From Rhodanobacter sp. C03 (GTDB taxonomy: Bacteria > Pseudomonadota > Gammaproteobacteria > Xanthomonadales > Rhodanobacteraceae): a stretch of DNA of 64,000 nucleotides. The notes beneath the pieces were generated by a model, which had not been told where the DNA came from, made no database searches, and saw only the letters and a list, made by a program, of their open reading frames with translations. Below are positions 39,976 to 48,782 of the stretch, in pieces (within the stretch, counting starts at the first letter, position 1; every line of letters begins with the position of its first letter). The stretch spans positions 682,001-746,000 of the forward strand of contig NZ_MUNT01000006.1 in NCBI RefSeq assembly GCF_002001175.1, read 5' to 3'. The position numbers and the translations under genes were made by a program.

Positions 39976-40917
39976 ATGTCTGCAATCACTCCGCTACGCG
40001 ATGAAGGTCTGCAACAGCGCCTGGATGCCGCGATGGCCCAGGTCAATCGGGTTCTGCTGGGCAAACCGCGCCAGGTGAAACTGGCGTTCACCTGTCTGAT
40101 TGCCGGCGGCCACCTGCTGCTGGAAGACGTGCCGGGCGTCGGCAAGACCACCCTCGCGCATGCGCTGGCCGCCAGCTTCGCGCTCGATTTCCAGCGCGTG
40201 CAGTTCACCAGCGACCTGCTGCCGTCGGACATCATCGGCGTCAGCGTGTACGAACGCGAGACCGGCCAGTTCCGTTTCCATCCCGGCCCGATCTTCACCG
40301 GCCTGCTGCTGGCCGACGAGATCAACCGCGCCAGCCCGAAGACCCAGAGTGCGCTGCTGGAAGCGATGGCCGAGCATCAGGTGACGGTGGATGGCCAGAC
40401 TCATCTGCTGGCGCAGCCGTTTTTCGTCGTCGCCACGCAGAACCCACTCGACCTCAACGGGACCTTCCCGCTGCCCGACTCGCAGCTCGACCGCTTCATG
40501 TTGCGGCTGTCGCTGGATTATCCGGATGCGGCCGCCGAACGTGCGCTGCTCACCGGCAGCGATCGCCGCGACCTGTTGGCACAGTTGACCCCGCAACTCG
40601 ATGGTGCCGCCCTGCTCGCTCTGTATCGGCAGGCGCAGACGATCACCGCCAGTGCCGCCCTGCTCGACTATCTGCAGGCCTTGCTCGCCGCCAGTCGCCG
40701 GCATGCCGAGGTCCGAGTGGGCCTGTCGCCGCGCGCCGGGCTGGCATTACTGAGCGCAGCACGTGCATGGGCGCTGCTCAGCGGTCGTACGCACGTGCTG
40801 CCGGAAGACATCCAGGCGTTGTTCGTGCCGCTGGCCGCCCATCGTCTGCTGTCGACCCGAGGAGCCAGCGGCGACACGCTGGCGCGGCAGCTGCTGGCCG
40901 AGGTCGCGGTGGATTGA
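39976..40917 (+). CDS. MoxR-family AAA+ ATPase
   Basis: Chaperone-like ATPase of 313 residues. The Walker A GVGKTTLA at about residue 55, the Walker B LLADEINRASPKTQ and a C-terminal lid are clear. MoxR proteins act with VWA- or DUF58-containing partners to assemble or insert cofactors in protein complexes. Here it starts a three-gene unit with a DUF58 protein and a membrane transglutaminase, each overlapping the next by one to four bases. Its client is unknown. Confidence 0.95.
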   Translation: MSAITPLRDEGLQQRLDAAMAQVNRVLLGKPRQVKLAFTCLIAGGHLLLEDVPGVGKTTLAHALAASFALDFQRVQFTSDLLPSDIIGVSVYERETGQFRFHPGPIFTGLLLADEINRASPKTQSALLEAMAEHQVTVDGQTHLLAQPFFVVATQNPLDLNGTFPLPDSQLDRFMLRLSLDYPDAAAERALLTGSDRRDLLAQLTPQLDGAALLALYRQAQTITASAALLDYLQALLAASRRHAEVRVGLSPRAGLALLSAARAWALLSGRTHVLPEDIQALFVPLAAHRLLSTRGASGDTLARQLLAEVAVD

Positions 40918-41870
40918 TGCGCGACATCCTGCGGCGCATGCAGACCTGGGCCGAACGCCGACTGCCCGCACTCACTCGCTATCGACGCCCGGAAAACCTG
41001 CCGATCGAACTGCATCGGCGACGCATCTATATCGTGCCGACCGGCTTCGGGCTGGGGTTTTCCGTGCTGCTGCTGGTGATGATGGTCGGTGCACTGAACT
41101 ACACCAACAATGCCGCACTGCTGCTCACCTGTCTGCTTGGTGCCGCCAGTGCGACCAGCATGCTGCTGGCGTTTCGCAGCCTCGACAGGCTGCGGCTGAG
41201 CCACATCCGCGCCGGCCATGCGGTTGCCGGCCAGCCGATCGAGCTCATGCTGGTGTTCGACTCCCGCCGCAACCGCAGCGCAATCCGGGTCGACCTCGAG
41301 CACAGTCGCACCGCCTTCGCCATCGGCGCGAGCGGATCAGCCGAGGTGAAACTGACCCTGCCGACCGCGCACCGTGGCTGGCAGATGCTGCCGCGCCTGC
41401 GCCTGTGGAGCAGTTGGCCGCTAGGCCTGTTTCGCGCTTGGAGCTGGCTGCATCCAGAACAGTCGGTGCTGGTCTGGCCGCGACCAGAAGCAGCCGGCCC
41501 ACCACCGCACGCCGCTGCTGACGACGCTCGCCACATGCGCCTGCACCAAGGCGACGAACTGGCTGCACTGCGCGATTACCGCGTGGGCGACCCGCAGCGA
41601 CACATCGCCTGGAAGGCCAGTGCCCGTCATGCCAACCTGCTGGTGAAGGATTTCGAGCAACCGCAAAGCCGCCCGCAATGGCAGCTGGACTGGCGCCAGT
41701 TGCCCGGGCTGGACCACGAAGCGCGCATCGCGCGGCTGGCCCGCTGGCTGGGCGAAGCCCAGGCGCAACAACGCAATTACAGCCTGTGGCTGCCCGGCGA
41801 TGAGATCGCCAGTGGCAGTGGCCCGCTGCATTACGCGCGCTGCATGAATGCACTGGCGCAACTGCCATGA
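40917..41870 (+). CDS. DUF58 membrane protein
   Basis: The ATG at 40917 overlaps the moxR stop and gives 317 residues. Two N-terminal membrane helices (about 40-85) are followed by a domain with the DUF58 signature (LAALRDYRVGDPQRHIAWKA, core DYRVGDPQRHIAWK). A degenerate von Willebrand A-like fold is typical of the family. Partner of the upstream MoxR ATPase. Confidence 0.93.
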   Translation: MRDILRRMQTWAERRLPALTRYRRPENLPIELHRRRIYIVPTGFGLGFSVLLLVMMVGALNYTNNAALLLTCLLGAASATSMLLAFRSLDRLRLSHIRAGHAVAGQPIELMLVFDSRRNRSAIRVDLEHSRTAFAIGASGSAEVKLTLPTAHRGWQMLPRLRLWSSWPLGLFRAWSWLHPEQSVLVWPRPEAAGPPPHAAADDARHMRLHQGDELAALRDYRVGDPQRHIAWKASARHANLLVKDFEQPQSRPQWQLDWRQLPGLDHEARIARLARWLGEAQAQQRNYSLWLPGDEIASGSGPLHYARCMNALAQLP

Positions 41871-43840
41871 TCGCGCCGCCATCGCGCAAGGCTCGCAGCG
41901 AGACACCGATCGACATCCGCAGCTTCGATCTGCTGAGTCTGACCACGGCCTTCGTGCTCGGCCTGCACGCAGCACATCTGCCATGGTGGCTGGACATCAC
42001 GCTGGCATTGCTGCTGGGCTGGCGCTGGTGGCAACGGCGCCAGCGCGCCGGGCGCGTGCCGCGCTGGCTCAAGTTGCCGCTGCTGATGCTGCTGACGCTG
42101 GCTGTGATTACTTATTACGGCAGCATTTTCGGCCGCGAGCCAGGGGCGGCATTCGCCATCGGCCTGCTGATCCTGAAACTGCTGGAGACCGAATCCGCTC
42201 GCGATGTCCGCGTCGGCATCGGCTTCGCCTGCTTCGCGCTGATGACGGCACTGCTGTTCGATCAGGGACTCATTGTCACCGTGATCGTCGCGCTCGGCTT
42301 GCTGCCGGCTCTGGCGACCTTGCGCGCACTGGAACCGGCGCAGACACCCATGACGCTGCGACGATCCCTGCTGCCGGGCCTCGGCCTGCTGGCGGCGGCG
42401 TTGCCGCTGGCGCTGCTGGCGTTCCTGCTGGTACCGCGACTGAGCTCACCGCTGTGGGGCGCCCCGTCACCCCGAGAAGCCCGCACCGGACTGAGCGACC
42501 GCATGTCGCCGGGCAACTTTACCGACCTGCTCACCGATGACCGCCCCGCACTGCGGGTAAGTTTCGGCGGCACGCCACCACCGCCGGATCAGCGCTACTT
42601 CCGTGCCTATGTCATGTGGGACTACGACGGCACCAACTGGAATTACGTGGATCTCGTCTATCGTGCACCGGTCGAGCTGCTGACCAGCCACACTATTAAG
42701 TACCAGATCAGCATGGAGCCGACGCACCAACGCGTGCTGCCGATGCTGGATGTGCCAGTCGATGCGCCGGAGGGTGCAAGGCTGCGCCAGGATCATGTGG
42801 TCATGGCCGACAGGCCGGTCAACGATCCACTCACCTATACGGCACAATCAGCTGTGCAATACCGGTTGCAACCGGAACTCGGCATCCAGGCGCGCCAGCG
42901 CGGGCTGTCCCTACCCGTCGGCTTCAACCCGCGGGCCCTCGCACTCGGACGCGAATGGCGCCAGCGCTACGGCAATGACGATGCCGCGATCGTGCAGACT
43001 GCGCTGGCGTTGTTCCATGATGGCGGCTTCAGCTACACCCTGTCGCCGGCCCCGCTGGGCCGCGACGCGATGGACGACTTCCTGTTCAATACCCGTGAGG
43101 GCTTCTGCGAACACTATTCGTCGGCGTTCACCGTACTGATGCGCGCCGCCGGTATCCCGGCGCGGGTGGTCACCGGCTACCAGGGCGGCTACTGGAACCA
43201 GGTGGGCGATTACCTGCTGGTGCGTTATTCCGACGCCCATGCCTGGAGCGAGGTGTGGCTGGCTGGACGTGGCTGGGTACGCGTCGACCCTACCGCTGCG
43301 GTACGCCCGGAGCGGGTCTCGCTGGGCGCGGCTGCGGCCGCGGGCGAACAACTGGCCTGGTATCGCAATGACTGGTTGCAAGGTCTGCGCAATCACTGGG
43401 ACATCGTCAACCGCTGGTGGGGTGAAGGCGTTATCGGTTTCGATGCAGTGCGCCAGCGCGGCCTGCTGACGCCATTCGGCATCCGTGATGCCGACACGAA
43501 GACGCTGGGTGCCTTGCTCGCGATCGGCAGTGTGCTGTTCATTGCGATCGGGCTGGGCTGGGCATTGTTGCGGCGGCAGGCACGCGACCCGTTGCGTGCC
43601 GCGCTGCGCGAACTGGAGCGGAAGCTGGCGCGCAGGGGTGTCGTGCGCCGGCCCAGCGAAGGTCCGCAGCATTACCTGAGCCGTGCCGCCCGTGCGCTAC
43701 CGGGGCAGCGCGACGAACTCGCCATGTTGATGAGGTGTTACCTGGAACTGCGCTATGCCCATGACGAACCGCCGCCTGAATCGTTGCGAGACTTTCAACG
43801 CGCGGCACGGGATTTTCGGGTCGTCCGCGTGGTCAAATGA
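41867..43840 (+). CDS. TgpA-like membrane transglutaminase
   Basis: Integral membrane protein of 657 residues with five or six N-terminal helices, a large periplasmic transglutaminase-like domain and a C-terminal helix (about 545-567) with a basic cytoplasmic tail. The catalytic triad is readable: the cysteine in REGFCEHYSS, the histidine in SDAHAWSEVW and the aspartate in VRVDPTAAV. Pseudomonas TgpA, encoded in the same moxR-DUF58-tgpA order, is essential for viability. The start overlaps the DUF58 stop (ATGA). Confidence 0.94.
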   Translation: MIAPPSRKARSETPIDIRSFDLLSLTTAFVLGLHAAHLPWWLDITLALLLGWRWWQRRQRAGRVPRWLKLPLLMLLTLAVITYYGSIFGREPGAAFAIGLLILKLLETESARDVRVGIGFACFALMTALLFDQGLIVTVIVALGLLPALATLRALEPAQTPMTLRRSLLPGLGLLAAALPLALLAFLLVPRLSSPLWGAPSPREARTGLSDRMSPGNFTDLLTDDRPALRVSFGGTPPPPDQRYFRAYVMWDYDGTNWNYVDLVYRAPVELLTSHTIKYQISMEPTHQRVLPMLDVPVDAPEGARLRQDHVVMADRPVNDPLTYTAQSAVQYRLQPELGIQARQRGLSLPVGFNPRALALGREWRQRYGNDDAAIVQTALALFHDGGFSYTLSPAPLGRDAMDDFLFNTREGFCEHYSSAFTVLMRAAGIPARVVTGYQGGYWNQVGDYLLVRYSDAHAWSEVWLAGRGWVRVDPTAAVRPERVSLGAAAAAGEQLAWYRNDWLQGLRNHWDIVNRWWGEGVIGFDAVRQRGLLTPFGIRDADTKTLGALLAIGSVLFIAIGLGWALLRRQARDPLRAALRELERKLARRGVVRRPSEGPQHYLSRAARALPGQRDELAMLMRCYLELRYAHDEPPPESLRDFQRAARDFRVVRVVK

Positions 43841-43887
43841 AAACCGACGCGATGGCGCATGCCATCGCCCTTGATGGAGAAGCAGTC

Positions 43888-44478
43888 ATGTCACTGTACC
43901 GCCCCCTTACCCTCGCTGCAGCGATCGCCTTGCTGGGCGGATGCGCCACGATTCCCCAACCATTGCAAGGCACCTATACCGACGTCTCCACTACCAGTGC
44001 CCAGCAGGGCGGCGCCGGGGGCACCCGCGTGCGCTGGGGTGGCGAGATCATCAAGACCGAACCGGGTCAGCAGGAAACCTGCTTCTACCTGCTGTCGCGT
44101 CCGCTGGACAGCGAGGCCCGTCCGCAGGGCGGTAACGCCGGGGAGAATCAGGGACGCTTCGTTGCCTGCCGCGCCGGCTTCTATGATCCGGAAGTATTCA
44201 CTCGCGGACGCGAGCTGACGGTGACCGGCACACTCCACGGCGCGGTGTCGCAGAAGGTGGGCGATTACGACTACGCCTACCCGCGTGTGGAGGCCGATGT
44301 GGTCTACCTGTGGCCGAAACGTGTCGCCTACGCGGCTTACCCGCCGGGTTACTACGATCCGTTCTGGGGCCCTGGCTTCGGCCCGTACTGGGGCGGACCG
44401 TGGGGTGGCTACTACGGCTACGGTGGTCCGCGGGTGATCGTGGTACGGCCGCCACCTCCGCCGCCGGCAGGCAAGTAA
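43888..44478 (+). CDS. Slp-family outer-membrane lipoprotein
   Basis: The start at the ATG at 43888, preceded by GGAGA, gives 196 residues with a lipoprotein signal (LLGGC, cysteine at about 19). The middle matches the E. coli Slp (carbon-starvation-inducible lipoprotein) pattern: RVRWGGEIIKTE, LSRPLDSEARP, GRFVACRAGFYDPEVF and VEADVVYLW. The C-terminus is rich in Gly, Tyr, Trp and Pro and ends in a proline run (RPPPPPPAGK). It follows the transglutaminase closely and is ended by a terminator. Confidence 0.88.
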   Translation: MSLYRPLTLAAAIALLGGCATIPQPLQGTYTDVSTTSAQQGGAGGTRVRWGGEIIKTEPGQQETCFYLLSRPLDSEARPQGGNAGENQGRFVACRAGFYDPEVFTRGRELTVTGTLHGAVSQKVGDYDYAYPRVEADVVYLWPKRVAYAAYPPGYYDPFWGPGFGPYWGGPWGGYYGYGGPRVIVVRPPPPPPAGK

Positions 44479-44488
44479 TCGCAGACAG

Positions 44489-44519
44489 GAACGCCGGCAT
44501 CAAGCCGGCGTTCCTTTAT
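44489..44519 (+). terminator. Intrinsic terminator after the Slp-like gene
   Basis: A perfect 10-bp stem (44489-44498 with 44504-44513) with a five-base loop is followed by CTTTAT. It lies between convergent genes (Slp-like plus, HIT minus) and may serve both. Confidence 0.75.
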
Positions 44520-44537
44520 CCCCACATCTCGCCACGC

Positions 44538-44882
44538 TCAGCCGGGCGGCCAGTGCAGACGGCGACCAGCCAGCAGATGCAGGTGCAGGTGGAACACGGT
44601 CTGCCCACCGTCCTCGTTGCAGTTGAGCACCGTGCGATACCCCTGCTCGGCTAAACCCTGCTGCTTCGCATACTCGGCCGCAGCCAGCAGCAACTTGCCG
44701 AGCAGGGTCGCATCCGCCTCGGTGGCGTCATTGAGTGTGGCCAGCGCCCGCTTGGGAATGAACAGCACGTGCACGGGTGCCTGCGGATTCAGATCGCGGA
44801 ACGCCAGCACTTCGTCGTTCTCGTAGACGATGTCGGCCGGTATCTCGCGGCGGATGATCTTGCTGAAGATGGTGTCGCTCAT
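44538..44882 (-). CDS. hinT: HIT-family nucleotide phosphoramidase (HinT-like)
   Basis: Purine nucleoside phosphoramidate hydrolase of 114 residues from the ATG at 44880-44882 (MSDTIFSKIIRREIP). The histidine triad is FHLHLHLLAGR (HxHxHxx). The overall sequence matches HinT rather than the larger Fhit or GalT branches. It follows recR by 20 bases in the dnaX-ybaB-recR operon. Confidence 0.95.
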   Translation of the reverse strand: MSDTIFSKIIRREIPADIVYENDEVLAFRDLNPQAPVHVLFIPKRALATLNDATEADATLLGKLLLAAAEYAKQQGLAEQGYRTVLNCNEDGGQTVFHLHLHLLAGRRLHWPPG

Positions 44883-44902
44883 GCTCGCTTGCTCCGTGTG
44901 AG

Positions 44903-45511
44903 TCAGTCCAGCAACTGTCGGCCGCCGAACGCATGCGCCAGCGTGCTGCGATCGACGTATTCCAGTTCGCCGCCCAGCGGTACACCGTGTGCCAGCCGGG
45001 TCGGCCGCACGCCACCGGCACGCGCCAGCTGCGCCAGATAATGCGCGGTAGCCTCGCCTTCCACCGTGGGATTGGTGGCAATGATCAACTCCTCGATCTC
45101 GCCCTCGCCCAGTCGCTGGGTGAGTTGTGCCAGCCCCAATTCCTCCGGCCCCAGTCCGTCCAGCGGCGACAGCCGCCCCATCAGCACGAAGTACTGGCCG
45201 CGGTAGCCGGTGGCCTGTTCGATCGCCGCCAGGTCGGTCGGCGACTCCACCACGCATAACACCTGTCGGTCGCGACTGCTGCTGGCGCAGAGTGAGCACA
45301 GCGGCTCCTCGCTGAAGTTGCGACATTGGCTGCAATGGCCGATGCGCTGCATCGCCTGCTCCAGCACGGCGGCAAGTCTCAGCCCGCGCTCACGCTCACG
45401 CTCCAGCAGATGGAAGGCCATCCGCTGCGCACTCTTGCCGCCCACGCCGGGCAGGCAGCGCAGCGCTTCGATCAAGTCAGCAAGAAGATTGGATCCGTTG
45501 CTCACGATCAA
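44903..45511 (-). CDS. recR: Recombination mediator RecR
   Basis: Works with RecF and RecO to load RecA at gaps. It has 202 residues. A helix-hairpin-helix ([20 protein letters not shown], core [13 protein letters not shown]), a four-cysteine zinc finger (CSQCRNF then CSLC) and a Toprim domain ([12 protein letters not shown]) are clear. The first codon is read as TTG at 45509-45511; a GTG two codons later (45503-45505) is equally possible. It abuts the ybaB stop directly. Confidence 0.96.
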   Translation of the reverse strand: MIVSNGSNLLADLIEALRCLPGVGGKSAQRMAFHLLERERERGLRLAAVLEQAMQRIGHCSQCRNFSEEPLCSLCASSSRDRQVLCVVESPTDLAAIEQATGYRGQYFVLMGRLSPLDGLGPEELGLAQLTQRLGEGEIEELIIATNPTVEGEATAHYLAQLARAGGVRPTRLAHGVPLGGELEYVDRSTLAHAFGGRQLLD

Positions 45512-45838
45512 TCAAAACGGCATCTTGAAGCCGGCCGGCAGGTTCATCCCGGCGGTGACGCCGCCGAGCTTGTTCTTGCTGACCTCGGCCACCTTGTTCA
45601 CTGCGTCGTTGATCGCGGCAGCGACCAGATCTTCGGCCATCTCCGGGTCGTCGGCAAACGTCTGCCGGTCGATCTGCACGCGACGCACTTCATGCGCACC
45701 GGTCATCACCACACTGACCAGGCCGCCACCGGCGCTGCCGGTGACTTCCAGCTTGGCGATCTCGTCCTGCGCACGCTTCATGTCTTCCTGCATGCGCTGG
45801 GCCTGCTGCATCAGCTGACCGATCTGTCCTCTCATCAC
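45512..45838 (-). CDS. ybaB: YbaB/EbfC nucleoid-associated protein
   Basis: Small DNA-binding protein of 108 residues forming tweezer-like dimers. MMRGQIGQLMQQAQRMQEDM is a typical N-terminal helix, and GGGLVSVVMTG and NDAVNKVAEVSKNKLG match the family. It lies between dnaX and recR, its conserved position. Confidence 0.96.
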   Translation of the reverse strand: MMRGQIGQLMQQAQRMQEDMKRAQDEIAKLEVTGSAGGGLVSVVMTGAHEVRRVQIDRQTFADDPEMAEDLVAAAINDAVNKVAEVSKNKLGGVTAGMNLPAGFKMPF

Positions 45839-45864
45839 ACTGCTCCGGCTTCAACTTTCAGGGT

Positions 45865-47553
45865 TCAACTATCAAGGGGTTTGACGGACTGCGGCACCAC
45901 ACGCGCACCGAATTCGCGCTTCAACGACTGCACGAGGGGATCACCTTCGATCGCCAGCTCGGCCGCCGCCTGTGCCGTATCGCGCGCCTGCGCGGCGCGC
46001 GCTGCCGGTGTCTGCGCAGCGGCTTCGTGGCTGCTGCTGACGAAGCGCAAACGGATGCGTTCACCGAGCACCTGGCCGATGCGCTCCTCCATCTGGCTGA
46101 CCATCGGCTCTACCGCCAGACTCATGTGCGCAGGCTGCAGCGCGAGCACCAGAGTCTGGCCGTCGCGTTCGCGCAAGACTGCATTCTGCGCCAGCAAGCC
46201 GAACGGACCACGCAAGGCGGCCTGCTCGATCAAGCTTTCCCAGTTCGGCAAGCCGTTGGCATCACGAGCTACTGAGGCCACCACCGCTGCTGGTACCGCT
46301 GCCGGGCGGGTTGCCGGCTCCGTACGTGGCGCTGGCGGGGAATTCTGCTGGCGCTCGGCCGCCTCAAGAGGACGCACCGGCGCCACGCTTGAACGTGGCG
46401 CCGGTGGTGTTGGCGTTGCGTTGCTGGTGGCGGCAGGTCTTTCGGTACGCGCCGCTGGTGCGCCATCGCCGGGCCGAAACGCCAGCATGCGCAGCAACGC
46501 CATCTCGAACCCTGTACGCGCGTCCGGCGCCAGCATCAGGTCACGCCGACCGGAGGTGGCAATCTGGTAATACAGCTGCACGTCTTCCGGCGTCATCCGC
46601 TCGGCCAGTGCGACCAGCACACCGTCATCGTCGCTGTCTTCCTCCGGCCGGTAGCCGGGAATCAGCTGGATCAGCTGCAGCCGATGCAGCACGCTGGCGA
46701 TATCGTCGAGCACGCCACCGAAGTCCGGCGAGTACGAGGCAATCTGGGTGCACTCGACCAGCAGCCGCTCACCATCGCCAGCGGCCAGCGCGTCGAGTAC
46801 GCCCAGCACCTGCCCGCGCGCCACGCTGCCGAGCATGGTGCGTACGTCATCGGCATGCAGCGCACCGCCGCCGTAGGCAATCGCCTGGTCGAGCAGCGAC
46901 AGGCCGTCACGCAAGGAGCCATCGGCAGCACGCGCGAGTTCGCCGATCGCGCTGTCTTCGTAGGCAATGTTTTCCGCGGCAAGGATGTGCCGCATCTGGC
47001 CCGAGATTTGTTCGGGCAACAACCGCTTGAGGTTGAACTTCAGGCAGCGCGAAAGCACCGTCACCGGCAGCTTCTGCGGATCGGTGGTGGCGAGCAGGAA
47101 CTTCACGTGCGGCGGTGGTTCTTCCAGCGTCTTCAGCAACGCGTTGAACGCGTTCTTCGACAGCATGTGCACCTCATCGACCAGGTACACCTTGAAGCGA
47201 CCGCGCGACGGCGCGTACTGCGCGTTCTCGATCACCTCGCGCACATCGTCCACGCCGGTATTGCTGGCCGCGTCGATCTCCAGCAGGTCGACAAAGCGAC
47301 CTTCGTCCACCGAGGTGCATACCGAGCATTCGCCGCAGGGATCCGCCGACTGCCCGCGCTCGCAGTTCAGCGACTTGGCGAAGATGCGCGCGATGGTGGT
47401 CTTGCCGACACCACGGGTGCCGGTGAACAGGTAGGCGTGATGCATGCGTCCGGTCTCGAGCGCATTGGTGAGTGCGCGCACCACATGCTCCTGCCCGACC
47501 AGCTCGGCGAACTTGCGCGGGCGCCATTTGCGAGCGAGTACCTGATAAGACAT
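45865..47553 (-). CDS. dnaX: DNA polymerase III tau/gamma subunit
   Basis: Clamp-loader ATPase of 562 residues. The P-loop GTRGVGKTTIARIFAKSL (core GVGKTT), a zinc module (CGECSVC), DEVHMLSKNAFNALLKTLEEP (core DEVHMLS) and SRCLKF form the gamma core. A Pro/Ala-rich linker (about 370-425) precedes a C-terminal domain that binds polymerase alpha and DnaB. I found no A-rich slippery site in the linker, so gamma may not be made by frameshifting here (untested). The 4.5S RNA gene is directly upstream. Confidence 0.97.
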   Translation of the reverse strand: MSYQVLARKWRPRKFAELVGQEHVVRALTNALETGRMHHAYLFTGTRGVGKTTIARIFAKSLNCERGQSADPCGECSVCTSVDEGRFVDLLEIDAASNTGVDDVREVIENAQYAPSRGRFKVYLVDEVHMLSKNAFNALLKTLEEPPPHVKFLLATTDPQKLPVTVLSRCLKFNLKRLLPEQISGQMRHILAAENIAYEDSAIGELARAADGSLRDGLSLLDQAIAYGGGALHADDVRTMLGSVARGQVLGVLDALAAGDGERLLVECTQIASYSPDFGGVLDDIASVLHRLQLIQLIPGYRPEEDSDDDGVLVALAERMTPEDVQLYYQIATSGRRDLMLAPDARTGFEMALLRMLAFRPGDGAPAARTERPAATSNATPTPPAPRSSVAPVRPLEAAERQQNSPPAPRTEPATRPAAVPAAVVASVARDANGLPNWESLIEQAALRGPFGLLAQNAVLRERDGQTLVLALQPAHMSLAVEPMVSQMEERIGQVLGERIRLRFVSSSHEAAAQTPAARAAQARDTAQAAAELAIEGDPLVQSLKREFGARVVPQSVKPLDS

Positions 47554-47605
47554 GCCTGACTACCTTGGGGCGAACAGTGATTGTGCCAAGTCGGGCGCGG
47601 TTTCG

Positions 47606-47636
47606 GTAGGAGCGGCTTCAGCCGCGATCGGGCTGA
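47606..47636 (+). repeat. Single REP-type palindromic element
   Basis: GTAGGAGCGGCTTCAGCCGC followed by GATCGGGCTGA matches the arms of the inverted pairs at 50618-50692 and 60653-60734. The GTAG start and the 6-bp GCGGCT/AGCCGC stem are typical of REP elements mobilised by RAYT transposases. No RAYT gene is in the window. It lies between the 4.5S RNA and dnaX. Confidence 0.8.
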
Positions 47637-47686
47637 CGAGGATTGTGGCCTGGACCGCCCGCACAGGCGCATCCCGAAAAGGCGGC

Positions 47687-47790
47687 GGCCCCGCCAGCCA
47701 CACCCCGGCACCCGAATCATTCGCTACCGTTGCTTCCTTCCGGACCTGGCGGAGTTTGCGAACTATCGTCGCGGGGGGACCGACGGGGCC
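47687..47790 (-). ncRNA. ffs: 4.5S signal recognition particle RNA
   Basis: The minus strand carries the universal SRP core CCAGGTCCGGAAGGAAGCA with its GGAA tetraloop, flanked by the distal asymmetric-loop halves. The 5' GGCCCC and 3' GGGGCC ends pair to close the hairpin, giving about 104 nucleotides. A CCGCCTTTT follows the 3' end as a probable terminator. The ffs-dnaX-ybaB-recR order is conserved. Ends are estimated to within a few bases. Confidence 0.95.
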
Positions 47791-47839
47791 ACCATAGACG
47801 TGGGCTGCTGAGCCCTGAAACTGATATGAAACTAGAAGT

Positions 47840-47929
47840 TGGCGGAGAGAGCGGGATTCGAACCCGCGATACGTTTTACCGTATACACACTTTCCAGGCG
47901 TGCTCCTTCAACCACTCGGACACCTCTCC
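47840..47929 (-). tRNA. tRNA-Ser (GGA)
   Basis: A 90-nucleotide class II tRNA with anticodon GGA and a long variable arm (the GTGTATACGGTAAAACGTAT region), ending in an encoded CCA at 47840-47842. The acceptor stem pairs GGAGAGG with TCTCTCC, with one G-U. It is transcribed towards ffs. Confidence 0.96.
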
Positions 47930-47975
47930 GCATGAAACTCTCTTTGTCGGGCATCCGGCCCGGCAAAGAAGCGGA

Positions 47976-48004
47976 AGGATAGCGTCAGGCCCGGTTACAG
48001 GCAA
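47976..48004 (-). promoter_or_regulatory. Candidate promoter for tRNA-Ser
   Basis: On the minus strand TTGCCT (47999-48004) and TATCCT (47976-47981) are spaced by 17 bases. The 5' leader would hold an 11-bp hairpin (47942-47952 with 47958-47968) just before the tRNA. Confidence 0.45.
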
Positions 48005-48020
48005 GCGGACGCAACCGGAT

Positions 48021-48782
48021 TCAGCCGGCATCGGCCCGCGGCGTGGACGGTATGCCCACGTCTATCCGGTCACCCGTGGCGGCAATGCGGTAGCCAAATG
48101 CGGCCAGCGCCGTGCCATCCGCCACACTGCCATAGTGGTACAGCAGCAGCCGCGAGCGCATCGCCTCGTTCGGATATTCCCGCTCGATGTCGTCGATGCC
48201 GGTGTGCGATGGATTACCGACCAGGCTGCAATCGTGCGCGATCACTTCATTGCCATCGGCGTAGCGCGCGAGGGCTTCGGGGATCGGACGGGTGTCGCCG
48301 GTGTAGACGAAGCTGCCGTCCAGTGCGAGTCCGTACGATGTGCCTGGCACGTGGTGCCGGGTGGCGAACACGTCGAACCACAACCCGTCAAGCCAGAACC
48401 CGCGCGTGCACGGCACCAGGCGGAATGCTTCCCAGAAATTGACGCCGCCCTCGGCGAGGGTACCGGGATAATCCGCCACGCGCGCCTGCAGCCAGGGAAT
48501 CAGTCCGGCATGCGCAAACAACCGGGTGGTACCGCGCAGGTGCGGATCGAACCACAGCCGGAAGAACAACCGCTCCAGCCCGGCCACGTGATCCATGTGG
48601 GTGTGCGTGATGTACAGCGCCGGCGGCAACGCGTCGTAGGCAGCCATGTAGCGATCCAGCGTATCCGGGCCGCAGTCGATCAGCAGCTGCGGCACGCCGG
48701 CGCGCTCCAGCACCACGGCCGAAGAGCCGAGTTCCACCGCATGGGCGGCGCCCACGCCTAGAAAATGCAGATGCCAGTTCAT
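48021..48782 (-). CDS. Metallo-beta-lactamase-fold hydrolase
   Basis: 253 residues. The metal-binding motif THTHMDHVAG at about 59-68 is complete, and further ligands are offered by RHHVPGTSY, FVYTGDTR and LLYHYGS. The pattern resembles RNase Z/PhnP-like phosphodiesterases more than beta-lactamases, but the substrate cannot be told. Its start overlaps the end of the kdkA-like gene by four bases, so the two are co-transcribed. No signal peptide. Confidence 0.88.
   Translation of the reverse strand: MNWHLHFLGVGAAHAVELGSSAVVLERAGVPQLLIDCGPDTLDRYMAAYDALPPALYITHTHMDHVAGLERLFFRLWFDPHLRGTTRLFAHAGLIPWLQARVADYPGTLAEGGVNFWEAFRLVPCTRGFWLDGLWFDVFATRHHVPGTSYGLALDGSFVYTGDTRPIPEALARYADGNEVIAHDCSLVGNPSHTGIDDIEREYPNEAMRSRLLLYHYGSVADGTALAAFGYRIAATGDRIDVGIPSTPRADAG

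Noticed and set aside
45865-47553. Programmed frameshift site in dnaX for making gamma
   Set aside because: No A-rich slippery heptamer followed by a stem was seen in the linker; absence by eye is not proof.
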